DNA of 22,263 bases from JAAGZL01 sp050297535 (GTDB taxonomy: Bacteria; Pseudomonadota; Gammaproteobacteria; Chromatiales; Chromatiaceae), in the NCBI GenBank assembly GCA_050297535.1, contig JBNKSV010000036.1, forward strand, positions 1-22,263. Direction: 5' to 3'. A program made the position numbers and the translations under genes. How positions within the stretch are numbered: position 1 is the first letter of the stretch; each line of letters opens with the position of its first letter. Shown in pieces: positions 7,131-15,418 of the stretch. The notes below the pieces were generated by a model. It was not told the origin of the DNA and searched no databases. It worked only from the letters and a program-made list of their open reading frames with translations.

Positions 7131-8564
7131 GTGGAAGCGACATTAGAGCAAAAGTACAACTATGCGGTTGTACGCTGGTTCGCGGTCTTGGCGGTGATTT
7201 ATGTGGTGGTAGGCGCCTTGGTTGGCGTACTTATCGCCTCACAATTAGCCTGGCCGGTAATGAACTTTGATATAGCATACTTGACCTTTGGGCGTCTCCG
7301 TCCATTACACACCAATGCTGTGATCTTTGCATTCGGGGGATGTACCCTGATGGCAACAGGTTTTTACAGTGTGCAACGTTCTTGTCAGACACGGTTGTGG
7401 AGTGACAAGCTGGCATGGTTCACGTTCATCGGTTGGAACCTGATCATCGTGTCCGCTGTGCTTTCTTATCCGTTGGGCATCACCTCCGGTAAAGAGTACG
7501 CTGAACTGGAATGGCCGATCGATATCGCGATTGCTGTCGTTTGGCTCTCATTCATGTTCAACTTCATCATGACTATCGCAAACAGGACCATGTCGCATAT
7601 CTATGTATCAAACTGGTTCTTCCTCGGTATGATGGTATGTATCACCTACCTGCATGTGGTAAACAGTCTGGCCCTGCCGGTCGAGATGTTTGTTTCATAC
7701 TCCATATTCTCCGGTGTACAAGACGCAATGGTTCAGTGGTGGTGGGGACATAACGCTGTAGGTTTCTACCTGACTGCTGGCTTCCTCGGCATCATGTACT
7801 ACTTCGTACCTAAGCAGGCTGGCCGTCCTGTCTACTCATATCGTCTGTCAGTGATCCACTTCTGGGCTCTGATGTTCGGTTATGTTTGGTTGGGGCCTCA
7901 CCATCTGCAGTACACTGCTCTGCCAGATTGGACTGGTTCTCTCGGTGCCAGTATCTCTATGGCTATGATCATCCCGTCCTGGGGTGGTGCTGTGAACGGC
8001 ATGATGACCCTGTCTGGTGCTTGGGATAAGCTGCGTACCGACTACGTTCTACGCTTCTTGATCATCTCACTGGCCTTCTATGCCATGTCGACCTTCGAAG
8101 GTCCTGTGATGTCACTCAAGACCGTTAATGCCCTCTCTCACTACACTGACTGGACCGTTGGTCACGTACACTCCGGTGCTTTGGGTTGGGTAGCCATGGT
8201 TGGTATGGGTGCTATCTACCATCTTATGACCCGTGTGTTCCATGTTGAGATGTGGTCCAACAAACTGATCAATGCACATTTCTGGACCGCTACCATAGGA
8301 ACGGTGATCTACATCGTTGCCATGTGGGTGTCCGGCATTATGCAAGGTCTGATGTGGCGTGCCTATGATGAGTATGGCACTCTGGCGTACACCTTTGCGG
8401 AATCTGTCGAAGCCATGCATCCATACTATGTGATGCGTCTGGTAGGTGGCGGTATCTTCTTCATAGGTTGTGTTCTGATGGCGGTTAATGTGGTAATGAC
8501 TGCTGTTAAATCCATTTCTCAGGGCAGCATAGAGCAGGCACGTGCTGCTGCTGCAACGGCCTAG
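7131..8564 (+). CDS. ccoN: cbb3-type cytochrome c oxidase subunit I
   Basis: 477 residues, about twelve membrane helices. This is the catalytic subunit of the proton-pumping high-affinity terminal oxidase in the inner membrane, which reduces O2 to water with electrons from CcoO and CcoP. Visible ligands are H60 for low-spin haem b (RLRPLHTNA), H207 (WWWGHNAVGFY) and H257-H258 (WLGPHHLQY) for CuB, and H345 and H347 (VGHVHSG) for haems b3 and b. Y251 in FGYVWLG is the expected Tyr of the Tyr-His cross-link. The start is a GTG with AGGAGG six bases upstream. It is first in ccoNOQP, 12 bp before ccoO, behind two FNR-type boxes. No truncation or missing ligand is seen. Confidence 0.97.
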   Translation: MEATLEQKYNYAVVRWFAVLAVIYVVVGALVGVLIASQLAWPVMNFDIAYLTFGRLRPLHTNAVIFAFGGCTLMATGFYSVQRSCQTRLWSDKLAWFTFIGWNLIIVSAVLSYPLGITSGKEYAELEWPIDIAIAVVWLSFMFNFIMTIANRTMSHIYVSNWFFLGMMVCITYLHVVNSLALPVEMFVSYSIFSGVQDAMVQWWWGHNAVGFYLTAGFLGIMYYFVPKQAGRPVYSYRLSVIHFWALMFGYVWLGPHHLQYTALPDWTGSLGASISMAMIIPSWGGAVNGMMTLSGAWDKLRTDYVLRFLIISLAFYAMSTFEGPVMSLKTVNALSHYTDWTVGHVHSGALGWVAMVGMGAIYHLMTRVFHVEMWSNKLINAHFWTATIGTVIYIVAMWVSGIMQGLMWRAYDEYGTLAYTFAESVEAMHPYYVMRLVGGGIFFIGCVLMAVNVVMTAVKSISQGSIEQARAAAATA

Positions 8565-8576
8565 GGGAATATAAAC

Positions 8577-9269
8577 ATGGCAATACAAGATAAGTTAGAA
8601 AGAAACATAGCGGGATTTGCCATCATCCTGGCAATCATCCTTACGGTAGGCGGTATCGTGGAAATTGTGCCGCTGTTCTTCATCGGTAACACCATGGAAT
8701 CTAATAAGTTTCCAGAGATCGTCTGGCAGCGTGCAGAGGGACAGACCCTGGCTGACCACAAGGCTGGTGATGGTGTACGTCCGTACACGGCGCTCGAATT
8801 GTATGGGCGTTTCGTTTACCGGCGTGAGGGATGCTACCTTTGTCATTCACAGATGGTGCGTCCGTTCCGTGATGAGAAAGAGCGCTATGGACATTACTCT
8901 TTGGCATCGGAGTCTATGTATGACCATCCGTTCCAGTGGGGATCCAAGCGTACCGGTCCTGACCTGGCTCGTTTAGGTGGTAAGTACTCAGACTCTTGGC
9001 ATCGTAAGCACTTGCGTGCTCCGCGCTCGGTTGTTCCTGAGTCAGTTATGCCAAATTACCCGTGGCTGGAGGAAAGTGCCCTTGATGAGAATAGGATGGT
9101 AGCTCACATGAAGGGTATGCGGTTGTTGGGTGTTCCTTACACCGATGCGGATATTGAAAACTCTCCTGCTGAATTAGCCGGCAAGACTGAGGAGGATGCC
9201 GTAGTTGCTTACCTCCAGGTTCTTGGCACCATGGCTAAGTTGGATGAGAGTAAGGTATATCGTGAGTAG
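8577..9269 (+). CDS. ccoO: cbb3-type cytochrome c oxidase subunit II (monohaem cytochrome c)
   Basis: 230 residues. One N-terminal membrane helix (about 10-36) anchors a periplasmic cytochrome c domain. The haem c site is C86-Y-L-C89-H90, followed by SQMVRPF, typical of CcoO. The axial methionine is probably M158 in PESVMPNYPWL. It passes electrons from CcoP to CcoN. AGGGGA precedes the ATG. Its stop lies inside the start region of ccoQ (overlap of 8 bp), which suggests coupled translation. Confidence 0.97.
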   Translation: MAIQDKLERNIAGFAIILAIILTVGGIVEIVPLFFIGNTMESNKFPEIVWQRAEGQTLADHKAGDGVRPYTALELYGRFVYRREGCYLCHSQMVRPFRDEKERYGHYSLASESMYDHPFQWGSKRTGPDLARLGGKYSDSWHRKHLRAPRSVVPESVMPNYPWLEESALDENRMVAHMKGMRLLGVPYTDADIENSPAELAGKTEEDAVVAYLQVLGTMAKLDESKVYRE

Positions 9270-9444
9270 TTTGATCGATTACTTTCGCACAGACTGGGAA
9301 GCGATGACTACCAATGATTGGATTGGTACCATCATAACGGTAGTCATCTTCTTCCTGATGATCGGCTTGTACGTATACGCACTCAGACCAAAGAATAAAG
9401 AAAGGCTAGAGTCGTATAAAAACATGCCGATAGACGATGAATAA
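9262..9444 (+). CDS. ccoQ: cbb3-type oxidase small subunit CcoQ
   Basis: 60 residues from a GTG at 9262, with TAAGG at 9251-9255 upstream. An ATG at 9304 would give only 46 residues. The GTG is preferred because MSSLIDYFRTDWEAM resembles the N-termini of other CcoQ/subunit 3 proteins and has a ribosome binding site. A single membrane helix (about 20-42) is followed by a charged tail. CcoQ stabilises the oxidase complex and is not catalytic. The start overlaps the end of ccoO, and ccoP begins 19 bp later. Confidence 0.88.
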   Translation: MSSLIDYFRTDWEAMTTNDWIGTIITVVIFFLMIGLYVYALRPKNKERLESYKNMPIDDE

Positions 9445-9463
9445 CTGAATACTGGAGAATAAA

Positions 9464-10390
9464 ATGGCGGAACATAATCCATTTCCGGGTGAAAATAACA
9501 CAGGACACGTTTGGGACGATGACCTGAGAGAGTTATCCAACCCGCCACCTGCCTGGTGGATGATGTGCTTCTATGCATCAATCGCCTTGGTAATCTGCTA
9601 CGGTATCATCTACCCTCAGTGGCCAACCTTCCAAGGTAAAGGTTACAACCAGGGTGTGACTGGCTGGACGCAGATGGAGGAGTACAACAAGGGCGTAGCC
9701 GAAGTAGAAGCGGTGCGTGCCCCTTATGAAGATAGGATCGCTGGCATGAGCGCCAAAGAGATCCTGGCTGATGCTGAGTTGTCCGAGTACATCAGTCACG
9801 GTGACGGTGCCGGTGCCGGTAAGGTGCTGTTCGGTGATAACTGTGCTGCTTGTCATGGTTCTGCAGGTCAGGGCACCACCAGCACTGCGGGCAAGGGAGC
9901 TGAGTCTGGTTACCCATCGTTGCAGGACAATGATTGGCTGTGGGGCGGTGATATTGACACCATCGTTCAGACTATCGCCAATGGTCGTGGTCCTAACGCT
10001 GTCATACCTTCAGCAGGTATGCCGGCACACGGCAGTATCTTGTCTGAGGCTGAGATAGATACCTTGGCGGCCTATGCTGTTAGTTTGAGTGAAGGTAGTG
10101 ACGATCCGGCCGGTAAAGCCCTTTTTACTGAGAAAGGGTGTGTTGCATGTCATGGCATGGACGCAAAGGGTATGAATGTACTTGGTTCAGCCAACCTGAC
10201 CGATGCTATTTGGCGTTTTGATGAGGCCGATAAGCTGGCCAGTGCTAAATACACTATCACTCATGGCGTGAATGCCGCGAATGATCCATTAACCCGTCAG
10301 GCTGAGATGCCAACCTTTGGTAACAGGCTCTCTGAGGATGATATCAAGAAGCTGGCCGTTTACGTCTATAGGTTTGGTGGCGGTAAGTAA
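9464..10390 (+). CDS. ccoP: cbb3-type cytochrome c oxidase subunit III (dihaem cytochrome c)
   Basis: 308 residues. A short cytoplasmic N-terminus (PFPGENNTGHVWDDDLREL, as usual in CcoP) precedes one membrane helix (about 31-50) and two periplasmic cytochrome c domains. Haem sites are C127-A-A-C130-H131 and C226-V-A-C229-H230; M186 and M282 are the likely axial ligands. It accepts electrons from soluble cytochrome c. GGAG lies before the ATG. An imperfect GGTGCC-type repeat near 9801-9820 codes for GDGAGAG just before the first haem domain. It is the last large gene of ccoNOQP and is followed by a hairpin and a small membrane protein gene. Confidence 0.97.
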   Translation: MAEHNPFPGENNTGHVWDDDLRELSNPPPAWWMMCFYASIALVICYGIIYPQWPTFQGKGYNQGVTGWTQMEEYNKGVAEVEAVRAPYEDRIAGMSAKEILADAELSEYISHGDGAGAGKVLFGDNCAACHGSAGQGTTSTAGKGAESGYPSLQDNDWLWGGDIDTIVQTIANGRGPNAVIPSAGMPAHGSILSEAEIDTLAAYAVSLSEGSDDPAGKALFTEKGCVACHGMDAKGMNVLGSANLTDAIWRFDEADKLASAKYTITHGVNAANDPLTRQAEMPTFGNRLSEDDIKKLAVYVYRFGGGK

Positions 10391-10410
10391 GGTTTGATTC
10401 TTCCGATATT

Positions 10411-10436
10411 GCCCGGTAAGACTCTTCTTACCGGGC
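10411..10436 (+). other. 10-bp hairpin between ccoP and a small membrane protein gene
   Basis: GCCCGGTAAG (10411-10420) pairs perfectly with CTTACCGGGC (10427-10436) around the loop ACTCTT. No T tract follows, so it does not look like a full intrinsic terminator. It is better read as an mRNA-stabilising or partial termination element that could lower expression of the next gene relative to ccoP. Confidence 0.6.
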
Positions 10437-10459
10437 ACTAGCTAATAAGAGGTGAAGCC

Positions 10460-10588
10460 ATGACAAATTTTGACGCGGTATTTTGGGGAGCATTGATTTC
10501 GGCTGTGTTCAGTGGCGTTATCGTTGTGTATCTTGGGTTCAAGGCGAAAAAGCTGATGGATAGAGATGCGGCCAGTCATAAAAAGTAA
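10460..10588 (+). CDS. 42-residue single-span membrane protein, possible CcoM-like oxidase subunit
   Basis: ATG at 10460 preceded by AGAGGTGA, which is a good ribosome binding site. The product starts MTNFDAVFWGALISAVFSG, continues as one hydrophobic helix (about residues 6-27), and ends with a basic, charged tail (FKAKKLMDRDAASHKK). It lies 69 bp after ccoP and 29 bp before the intrinsic terminator that closes the ccoNOQP unit, so it is the last gene of that transcript. Its size, single helix and charged C-terminus recall CcoM, a small subunit found in the Pseudomonas stutzeri cbb3 crystal structure. Sequence similarity to CcoM is too weak to claim by eye. Other possibilities are an assembly factor or an unrelated small protein. 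Coding is likely because of its position and binding site. Confidence 0.65.
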   Translation: MTNFDAVFWGALISAVFSGVIVVYLGFKAKKLMDRDAASHKK

Positions 10589-10617
10589 ATATTTAGTAAC
10601 CACTATGTAATATAAAG

Positions 10618-10645
10618 AAGGGGCGCAAATTGCTCCCCTTTTCTT
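10618..10645 (+). terminator. Intrinsic terminator of the ccoNOQP unit
   Basis: AAGGGG (10618-10623) pairs with CCCCTT (10635-10640). An inner GCAA/TTGC stem lies beyond one C-T mismatch, and TTCTT follows. It separates ccoNOQP and the small gene from ccoGHIS. Confidence 0.8.
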
Positions 10646-10946
10646 GTGGTGTTTCACTCGGTAACTATTGAAAAACGCATTGTTTACGGGATAAACTGCA
10701 CTGTTGCTGTGGGTCGTGTGTTTTTTCGGCCCATTTGTGGGATTTTATGTTTTATTTCTTCAATCTCATTCCATTCCCGTCAGGGCGTTAGGCAAAGACA
10801 TATTTCATATTGGTCATGTAGTTATATAAGCTGCTGGTTGAGAATACGCATTGGGGTGAATTGGGAAATTGGATAGACTGAGCGCATCGGTCTAGTCCCT
10901 GAATGTTCAGCGACTGAGTTAAAATTGGCTTATTGGGAGATCCTAC
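10646..10946. other. Intergenic region upstream of ccoG
   Basis: About 300 bp with no credible gene; a 76-codon frame at 10646-10876 starts in the terminator tail and looks spurious. It should hold the ccoGHIS promoter. TAAAAT at 10920-10925 is a fair -10 element but lacks a matching -35, and I found no FNR-type box here, unlike upstream of ccoN. Confidence 0.45.
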
Positions 10947-12374
10947 GTGAGCACTGATCAGAAAGAAGAAAATGGTTCAGCTTTTGATGAGCTATATGAT
11001 GAGGCTGGGCATTGGGAATTAAACACTGGTGGTCAGACTATCCATGCCAAACGCATCCCTGGGAAATGGAGAACTATTAAGTGGCTAACATCGTCTGTGT
11101 GGGTGTTGTTTTTCTTGGGCCCTTATCTGCGTTTGGGGGATAGGCAGGCTGTATTGTTTGATATTCCTGACCGTAAATTCCATATATTTAATATCACGGT
11201 TCTTCCTCAGGACTTCTGGATGTTGTCCCTGGTGTTGTTGTTCTTTGCTATCCTTCTGGCAGTATTAACGGCCACTGTGGGACGTGTATATTGCGGCTAC
11301 TTCTGTTTTCAAACGGTCTGGACAGATGTCTTTACCTGGATTGAAGATAAACTGGAGGGTTCGGCACAGGCACGTCGCAAGCTGGACGAGGCGCCTTGGG
11401 GCCTCAAAAAAATCGGCATAAAGTTTTTTAAACATGTCCTGTGGACAATAGTAGCTGTGCTGACTGGTATAAGCTTTGTGGCCTGGTTTACCGATGCTTA
11501 TGCCTTGTGGGGCGATATACTTAGTTTCCAATTAAGCGGTGTAGCCCTAACCACCATAATGTTGTTTACGGTAGGCACGGTGGTACTAGCTGGACATATG
11601 CGGGAACAGGTTTGTTTCTGGCTATGCCCCTATGCACGTATTCAAGGCGTGATGGTGGATAAGACTACCGTCGTGCCAACGTATGATTTTAACCGTGGCG
11701 AACCGCGTGGCAGAAGGAAAAAAGGCCAGGATGCCAGTTCTCAGGGCGACTGCGTTGATTGTAATCAGTGTATAGCGGTTTGTCCGACCGGGGTGGATAT
11801 ACGCCATGGGCAACAAGAGGGCTGCATCATGTGTGGTCTGTGTATTGATGCCTGTGACGCGGTTATGGACAAAGTCGGGATTGAGAGGGGCCTAGTCAGG
11901 TATGCCTCATATGATGAGCTGGAAGGTAAGATAAACCCGCCGATATATAAACGCCCAAGGGTTATAGTGTATACCACAATCCTTACTATTGCCTTGCTTG
12001 GTATTACCTTTGGTCTCAGTACGCTCGACGCGGTGGAGCTGAAGGTGCTGCACTCAAGACTACCTCTGTACGTGATTAATAGCGACGGTTCTATCCGTAA
12101 CAAGTACACCTTGAAGGTGTTGAACAAGACAACCTCTGATATGCAGGTAAAGATCACAGCGTCAGGCCAGGATGGTTTGGTATTGACTGGGGCAGAACAA
12201 AAACTGCATGTTTCACCGGGCAGTATTATGCCTAAGACGGTATTTGTCAGTGTTCCGAAAGAGAGCATAAAGCAAGAATCCACCCCTGTTGTTTTTAGTG
12301 TTGAAGGTGTTAGTGAGGATAATGCTGTTTTTTCTTCCTCCCGTGAGAGTGTATTTTTCGGGCCAGTAAATTAG
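10947..12374 (+). CDS. ccoG: cbb3 oxidase assembly ferredoxin-like protein CcoG
   Basis: 475 residues from a GTG with GGGAGA six bases upstream. Membrane helices lie at about 48-62, 90-112, 165-182, 195-215 and 338-358. Two 4Fe-4S motifs follow the fourth helix (C269, C272, C275, C279 and C293, C296, C299, C303). The C-terminal third is a periplasmic Ig-like domain. CcoG reduces Cu(II) to Cu(I) for insertion into the CuB site of CcoN. Additional conserved cysteines are C116 and C120 in CGYFCFQTVW and C223 and C227 in CFWLCPYARIQ. In the first of these the family usually has CP; here Pro is replaced by Phe121. It opens ccoGHIS, and ccoH follows with 12 bp between the stop and the ATG. Confidence 0.95.
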   Translation: MSTDQKEENGSAFDELYDEAGHWELNTGGQTIHAKRIPGKWRTIKWLTSSVWVLFFLGPYLRLGDRQAVLFDIPDRKFHIFNITVLPQDFWMLSLVLLFFAILLAVLTATVGRVYCGYFCFQTVWTDVFTWIEDKLEGSAQARRKLDEAPWGLKKIGIKFFKHVLWTIVAVLTGISFVAWFTDAYALWGDILSFQLSGVALTTIMLFTVGTVVLAGHMREQVCFWLCPYARIQGVMVDKTTVVPTYDFNRGEPRGRRKKGQDASSQGDCVDCNQCIAVCPTGVDIRHGQQEGCIMCGLCIDACDAVMDKVGIERGLVRYASYDELEGKINPPIYKRPRVIVYTTILTIALLGITFGLSTLDAVELKVLHSRLPLYVINSDGSIRNKYTLKVLNKTTSDMQVKITASGQDGLVLTGAEQKLHVSPGSIMPKTVFVSVPKESIKQESTPVVFSVEGVSEDNAVFSSSRESVFFGPVN

Positions 12375-12386
12375 TTGGAGTTACGC

Positions 12387-12881
12387 ATGACTAAGTCGAA
12401 TTCACCATGGCGCAATCCCTGGTTCATTGGTTGGATGGGGCTGCTGATAGCCTTTATCATGGCTAATGCATTTATGATCTATCTTACGTCGGGTGGTGGC
12501 CCGGGATTAGTGGTAGACAATTACTATGAGCGTGGTGAAGATTACGAAAAGAACATGCTGAAGCGTATGGCTCAGGACCCTGGCTGGAAGATGGAACTGA
12601 GGGCTCCTGAGTCTATCGAAATGTCAAAGCAGCACATTATTAACGTTGCTTTGATGGACGCTGAAGGTAAGCCGTTAAATCAAGATTCGGTCATGTTTTA
12701 TGTGTATCGTCCTTCCGATGCGTCAAAGGATTTTTCCCTACCTTTGCAGCGTATTGATGATGGTCTGTATGAAGTGGCTGTGAATTTTTCCATGCCAGGA
12801 GTATGGGATGTACTGGTAACAGTCCCTTTCAAGGACCATGAGATTAATTTTCCACAACGGATTGAGGTGGTGAAGAGATAG
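12387..12881 (+). CDS. ccoH: cbb3 oxidase assembly protein CcoH (FixH family)
   Basis: 164 residues from the ATG at 12387, six bases after GGAG; an upstream in-frame TTG at 12375 lies before that binding site and is rejected. PWRNPWFIGWMGLLIAF leads into one membrane helix (about 14-33), then a periplasmic domain with NYYERGEDYEKN and the beta-rich core typical of FixH. It helps assemble CcoN with CcoO and CcoP. The gene ends 42 bp before ccoI, with a mini-ORF in between. Confidence 0.93.
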   Translation: MTKSNSPWRNPWFIGWMGLLIAFIMANAFMIYLTSGGGPGLVVDNYYERGEDYEKNMLKRMAQDPGWKMELRAPESIEMSKQHIINVALMDAEGKPLNQDSVMFYVYRPSDASKDFSLPLQRIDDGLYEVAVNFSMPGVWDVLVTVPFKDHEINFPQRIEVVKR

Positions 12882-12901
12882 TTTCTATAGAAGGAACAAG
12901 C

Positions 12902-12931
12902 ATGCAGATGGTAAACTCTGTTCATGAGTGA
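12902..12931 (+). CDS. Nine-codon mini-ORF, possible translational coupler for ccoI
   Basis: The sequence AGAAGGA (12889-12895) is a strong ribosome binding site placed six bases before ATG 12902. That frame reads MQMVNSVHE and stops at TGA 12929-12931. The ccoI ATG (12924) lies inside its last codons in another frame and has only a weak binding site of its own. Ribosomes that finish the mini-ORF could restart on ccoI. The peptide itself probably has no function. The reading is direct; the coupling is inference. Confidence 0.5.
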   Translation: MQMVNSVHE

Positions 12932-15416
12932 ATCTGTTCGACACGAAGAAGATATCTCCCACTGTTTCCATTGTGATCTTCCTAACCCTCCAGGGGTAGA
13001 GGTTAGCGCGGTAATAGATGGGGCCCCCCGTTACTTCTGTTGCCATGGTTGCAAATCTGTGTGCGAAGCTATTTATGCCGCAGGTCTGGAAGGATTCTAC
13101 AAACGCACTCCCGAGGATGGGAGCATGGCGCCACCACCAAAGATTCCGGAACAGCTGGCTCTTTACGATATAGATGAGGTACAGGAAGAGTACGTCGATT
13201 CTCTGGAGGATTGTCGTGAAATCAATCTGTTGGTGGAAGGGATACACTGTGCTGCCTGCGTATGGCTAATCGAGAATAGTTTGCGTCCAATGCCTGGCGT
13301 GGAAAAGGCGGAGGTAAACCTCACTTCCAGGCGCCTAAAGCTGAAATGGAATAATCAGCAGATCAATCTTTCTAAGATAATGCGAAGACTTGGTGATGTG
13401 GGTTACGCATCCGTGCCTTATGATCCACTGAAGGGTGAAGATTCTGTTAAATATCAGAACCGGCATCTGCTTTATCGCATGGCGTTTGCAGGTTTTGCCA
13501 TGATGAACCTGATGTGGATTTCGATCGCTCTGTATGGCGGGGCCGATGAGGGTGAGTTCCGACAGTTATTTCACTGGGCCGGCATGGCATTGGCAACGCC
13601 GACGCTACTCTATTCAGGTTACCCCTTTTACAAGTCTGCCTGGACTAGCCTTAAACACCTGCATCTGGGTATGGATCTGCCCATAGCTATAGGCGCAAGC
13701 ACAACCTATCTCTATTCGGTATATGTAACCGCTACCGGGAGTGTGGTGGGCGATGTCTATTTTGATACGGTAGTGAATTTTCTGTTTGTGATCCTGGTTG
13801 GTAGGTATCTTGAGGCAATCTCCAAGCGACAGGCGCTGGCATCCACGCAACGCCTGTTGGATTTGCAACCAAAGGTTGCCACTGTACAGCGGGATGGGAA
13901 AGAAGAGATCGTACCTATCCGTTCAGTAAAGATTGGGGAACAGGTGCTGGTCAGGCCAGGTGAAAGCATACCGGTAGACGGCACAGTTGCGGACGGTAAC
14001 AGTAGTGTGGATGAATCCATGCTTACCGGTGAGTCCGAGGCCGTCAGTAAGGTGCCTGGGGACAGCGTTTCAGCCGGTACCATAAACAAGAACGGTGTGC
14101 TTTTTATTCAGGTTGAGGGATTGCTTAAGGATACGGCGCTGGGTCGCATCATCCATCTGGTCGAAGAGGCCCAGGCCAGCAAGGCACCCATTCAGCACAT
14201 AGCAGACAGGATTGTTCCATGGTTTGTTGCTATAACACTGGGGCTGGCTACATTGACCTTTATTTGGTGGATAGGTACAGATTTTGAGTTGGCGCTGATG
14301 GCGTCAACTGCCGTTCTGATTATTACCTGCCCTTGCGCCTTCGGTCTTGCCACGCCGCTGTCTATTGCCGTTGCATCCGGCCTTGGGGCCAGGCGCGGCA
14401 TTCTGGTGAAGACCGGCGAGGTGTTGGAAACGCTCTCATCTATCAGCCATTTTGTGTTTGATAAGACTGGCACCCTTACTGAAGGACATATGGCGGTTAG
14501 TTCCATCCATCTGTCCGAATTGGTTTGGAAGCCAGGTGAAGAGATGCATGCAGATGTTGGCAGAGTGCTTTCCTATATGGCAGCGGCAGAGCGCTATTCC
14601 GAACACCCCATTGCTGCGGCCATTCTGGAATGCGCTGAAAATGCTGAGATTACATCTGAGCTATCAGTGGAAAACTTTCAGGGTAAACCTGGGTTTGGAA
14701 TATCTGCCGTGGTTGACGGACACAATATTGTGGCCGGAACATCAAAATGGATGGATCTATGCAATGTTGAACGTGCCAGCGGGCTAGAATCTGCGCAGCA
14801 GGGATATGATCAGCTTGGCATTGGTTCCTTGCATTGCGCCATAGATGGTAAAGAGCTGGCCTTGTTTGCGGTAGAGGACCGGATGCGCCCGGATGCTCCG
14901 GAATTGATAGCTGACCTGAAACAGAGTGGCATGCAGCTTACTATGATCAGCGGTGATCGTCAGCGTACGGCTGAGTCCCTGGCGCAGCGTTTGGGCGGTA
15001 TGGAGGTGCTGGCCGAGGTCTTGCCTGAAGACAAAGATAAAAAAATCAAAGAGTTACAATCTGGCGGGCATAAGGTTGCCATGGTAGGGGATGGAATAAA
15101 CGATGCTCCGGCCATGGTGCGCGCAGATGTGGGAATTGCCCTGGGTTCGGGTACAGATGTATCTATTGCCAGCGCAGATATAGTGCTGGTAGGTAGCGAA
15201 TTAAAGGATGTAAGGCTGGCTTCAGAACTATCTCGTCGCACCTTACGAACAATTCGCCAGAATATCGGCATTGCATTCATGTATAATATCATCATGGTGC
15301 CGTTGGCTATGGCAGGTGTTGTCACCCCATTGGTGGCGGCCATCTCCATGCCGATTAACTCATTGCTGGTGATTGGCAATGCAGCGCGGATTCGTACAAT
15401 GTTCAGAGACAAATAA
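12924..15416 (+). CDS. ccoI: Cu(I)-exporting P1B-type ATPase for cbb3 assembly
   Basis: 830 residues. An N-terminal cysteine-rich metal-binding segment (CFHC at 14-17, YFCCHGCKSVC at 37-47), typical of CcoI/FixI, is followed by an HMA domain with C109-A-A-C112 and a P-type ATPase core. The core has TGES in the actuator domain, CPC at 469-471 in the copper-transport helix, the phosphorylated D513 in DKTGTLT, HP in SEHPIAAA, and GDGIND at 722-727. It moves Cu(I) across the inner membrane for the CuB centre of CcoN. The frame is closed by a stop at 12912, so ATG 12924 is the only reasonable start. It depends on weak initiation and probably on the overlapping mini-ORF. ccoS starts 2 bp after its stop. 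Confidence 0.96.
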   Translation: MSESVRHEEDISHCFHCDLPNPPGVEVSAVIDGAPRYFCCHGCKSVCEAIYAAGLEGFYKRTPEDGSMAPPPKIPEQLALYDIDEVQEEYVDSLEDCREINLLVEGIHCAACVWLIENSLRPMPGVEKAEVNLTSRRLKLKWNNQQINLSKIMRRLGDVGYASVPYDPLKGEDSVKYQNRHLLYRMAFAGFAMMNLMWISIALYGGADEGEFRQLFHWAGMALATPTLLYSGYPFYKSAWTSLKHLHLGMDLPIAIGASTTYLYSVYVTATGSVVGDVYFDTVVNFLFVILVGRYLEAISKRQALASTQRLLDLQPKVATVQRDGKEEIVPIRSVKIGEQVLVRPGESIPVDGTVADGNSSVDESMLTGESEAVSKVPGDSVSAGTINKNGVLFIQVEGLLKDTALGRIIHLVEEAQASKAPIQHIADRIVPWFVAITLGLATLTFIWWIGTDFELALMASTAVLIITCPCAFGLATPLSIAVASGLGARRGILVKTGEVLETLSSISHFVFDKTGTLTEGHMAVSSIHLSELVWKPGEEMHADVGRVLSYMAAAERYSEHPIAAAILECAENAEITSELSVENFQGKPGFGISAVVDGHNIVAGTSKWMDLCNVERASGLESAQQGYDQLGIGSLHCAIDGKELALFAVEDRMRPDAPELIADLKQSGMQLTMISGDRQRTAESLAQRLGGMEVLAEVLPEDKDKKIKELQSGGHKVAMVGDGINDAPAMVRADVGIALGSGTDVSIASADIVLVGSELKDVRLASELSRRTLRTIRQNIGIAFMYNIIMVPLAMAGVVTPLVAAISMPINSLLVIGNAARIRTMFRDK

Positions 15417-15418
15417 AG

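Noticed and set aside
10646..10876. 76-codon frame upstream of ccoG
   Set aside because: It begins in the terminator tail and has no binding site or recognisable features.
12902..12926. ATG 12902 as the true ccoI start
   Set aside because: It is in a different frame from ccoI and reaches a stop after nine codons; a base error could change this, but nothing suggests one.
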